A stretch of 6,681 nucleotides of DNA from Actinomycetales bacterium (GTDB lineage: Bacteria > Actinomycetota > Actinomycetes > Actinomycetales > BWSM-131): contig JASBSH010000402.1 in the NCBI GenBank assembly GCA_030149025.1, positions 1-6,681 of the forward strand, written 5' to 3'. The position numbers were made by a program, and so were the translations under genes. The notes beneath the pieces are model-generated. The model made no database searches. It was given only the letters and a program-made list of their open reading frames with translations, and was not told the origin of the DNA. Positions within the stretch are counted from its first letter, which is position 1. Each line of letters opens with the position of its first letter. Positions 6,192 to 6,681 of the stretch are shown here, piece after piece.

Positions 6192-6681
6192 TCAGGGCGG
6201 GGCGGCGCTGAGCGTGAGGTCGTCGGGCAGGTGCGCGGTGTCATTGAACCGGCGGACCTGCCAGCGCTCTCCGGCGACTACGACCTGCGACAGGGAGCCG
6301 TTGTGCACCCGGGTGAAGGCGAAGGGCCGCGATCCGCTGGCTTGCGACAGCACCTGGCCGATCACCCCTGCGTGTGTCACGACGGCGACCCTTTCGTTCG
6401 GGTGGGCGGCCGCTATGCGCAGGACGGCGGTCCGGATGCGCTCAGCGAAGGCCGCAGCTGGCTCCGCCCCGGGGATCACGTCCCAGCGCTCCTCGGTGGA
6501 GACACGCAGCGCCATCGGGTCCCGCTCGGCCACCCGCTGCCGGTACACCCCGCCCTCCCACCCGCCCAGATGCACCTCGCGCAGGTCCGGCTCAACCCGC
6601 GCCGCCAGGCCCGTGGCGTCGAGCAGCGGCTGCGCGGTCTGTCGGGTGCGGCTGAGTGGCGTCACGTACACCGCCGCAAGC
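6192..6681 (-). CDS. Histidine phosphatase family protein, N-terminus outside window
   Basis: The gene runs off the right edge, so only its C-terminal 163 or so residues are seen. It belongs to the phosphoglycerate-mutase-like histidine phosphatases. Features in order: VYVTPLSRTRQTAQPLL with the phosphate-binding Arg; PDLREVHLGGWEG, carrying a conserved Glu; and VVTHAGVIGQVL with the second active-site His, about 60 residues before the end. The end, FNDTAHL then a short tail, is common in actinobacterial members. The catalytic RHG motif should lie in the part beyond the window; a GTG at 6671 is open but would start after that motif, so it is not the real start. Substrate cannot be assigned: relatives act on phosphosugars, cobalamin and glucosyl-phosphoglycerate intermediates or nucleotides. 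It converges on the DUF3592-like gene and shows no operon link inside the window. Confidence 0.9.
   Translation of the reverse strand, partial: LAAVYVTPLSRTRQTAQPLLDATGLAARVEPDLREVHLGGWEGGVYRQRVAERDPMALRVSTEERWDVIPGAEPAAAFAERIRTAVLRIAAAHPNERVAVVTHAGVIGQVLSQASGSRPFAFTRVHNGSLSQVVVAGERWQVRRFNDTAHLPDDLTLSAAPP

Overview
The window is 6.7 kb of GC-rich DNA with the codon habits of an actinomycete: G/C at most third positions, GTG starts, and long spurious open frames antisense to real genes. The protein types also fit Actinomycetota: a DesK/NarL-type two-component system, a BcrA-like ABC exporter, a bacterial topoisomerase IB and a DUF3592-like membrane protein. Genus is not determined; Pseudonocardiales or a relative is only a guess.

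Left part (about 91-3821): a signalling and export cassette. A NarL-family response regulator and its histidine kinase lie on the minus strand, kinase first, joined by a 4-base ATGA overlap. Diverging from them on the plus strand are an ABC ATPase and an ABC-2 type permease, also joined by an ATGA overlap and with a strong Shine-Dalgarno at the junction. The 142-bp divergent spacer carries a possible leaderless promoter for the kinase and short inverted repeats that could be operator sites. The natural reading is that the kinase senses a membrane or envelope stress and the regulator controls the divergent exporter. The inducer and substrate cannot be read from the sequence.

Middle (3822-4961): a 129-bp convergent spacer holds a small hairpin and a very strong one (17-bp perfect stem). 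It separates the permease from a complete minus-strand gene for a poxvirus-like (type IB) DNA topoisomerase with its active-site residues in place. Upstream of the topoisomerase are two tandem copies of a 43-bp repeat.

Right part (4962-6681): about 480 bp with no convincing gene, then a small two-TM DUF3592-like protein on the plus strand, a 180-bp convergent spacer with a modest hairpin, and the 3' portion of a histidine-phosphatase gene on the minus strand that runs off the window end.

I see no CRISPR array, insertion sequence, tRNA or rRNA. Most of the window is ordinary actinobacterial chromosome. The parts most worth checking are the tandem 43-bp repeat next to the topoisomerase, the large hairpin with repeated GCCACCC motifs, and the divergent promoter region.
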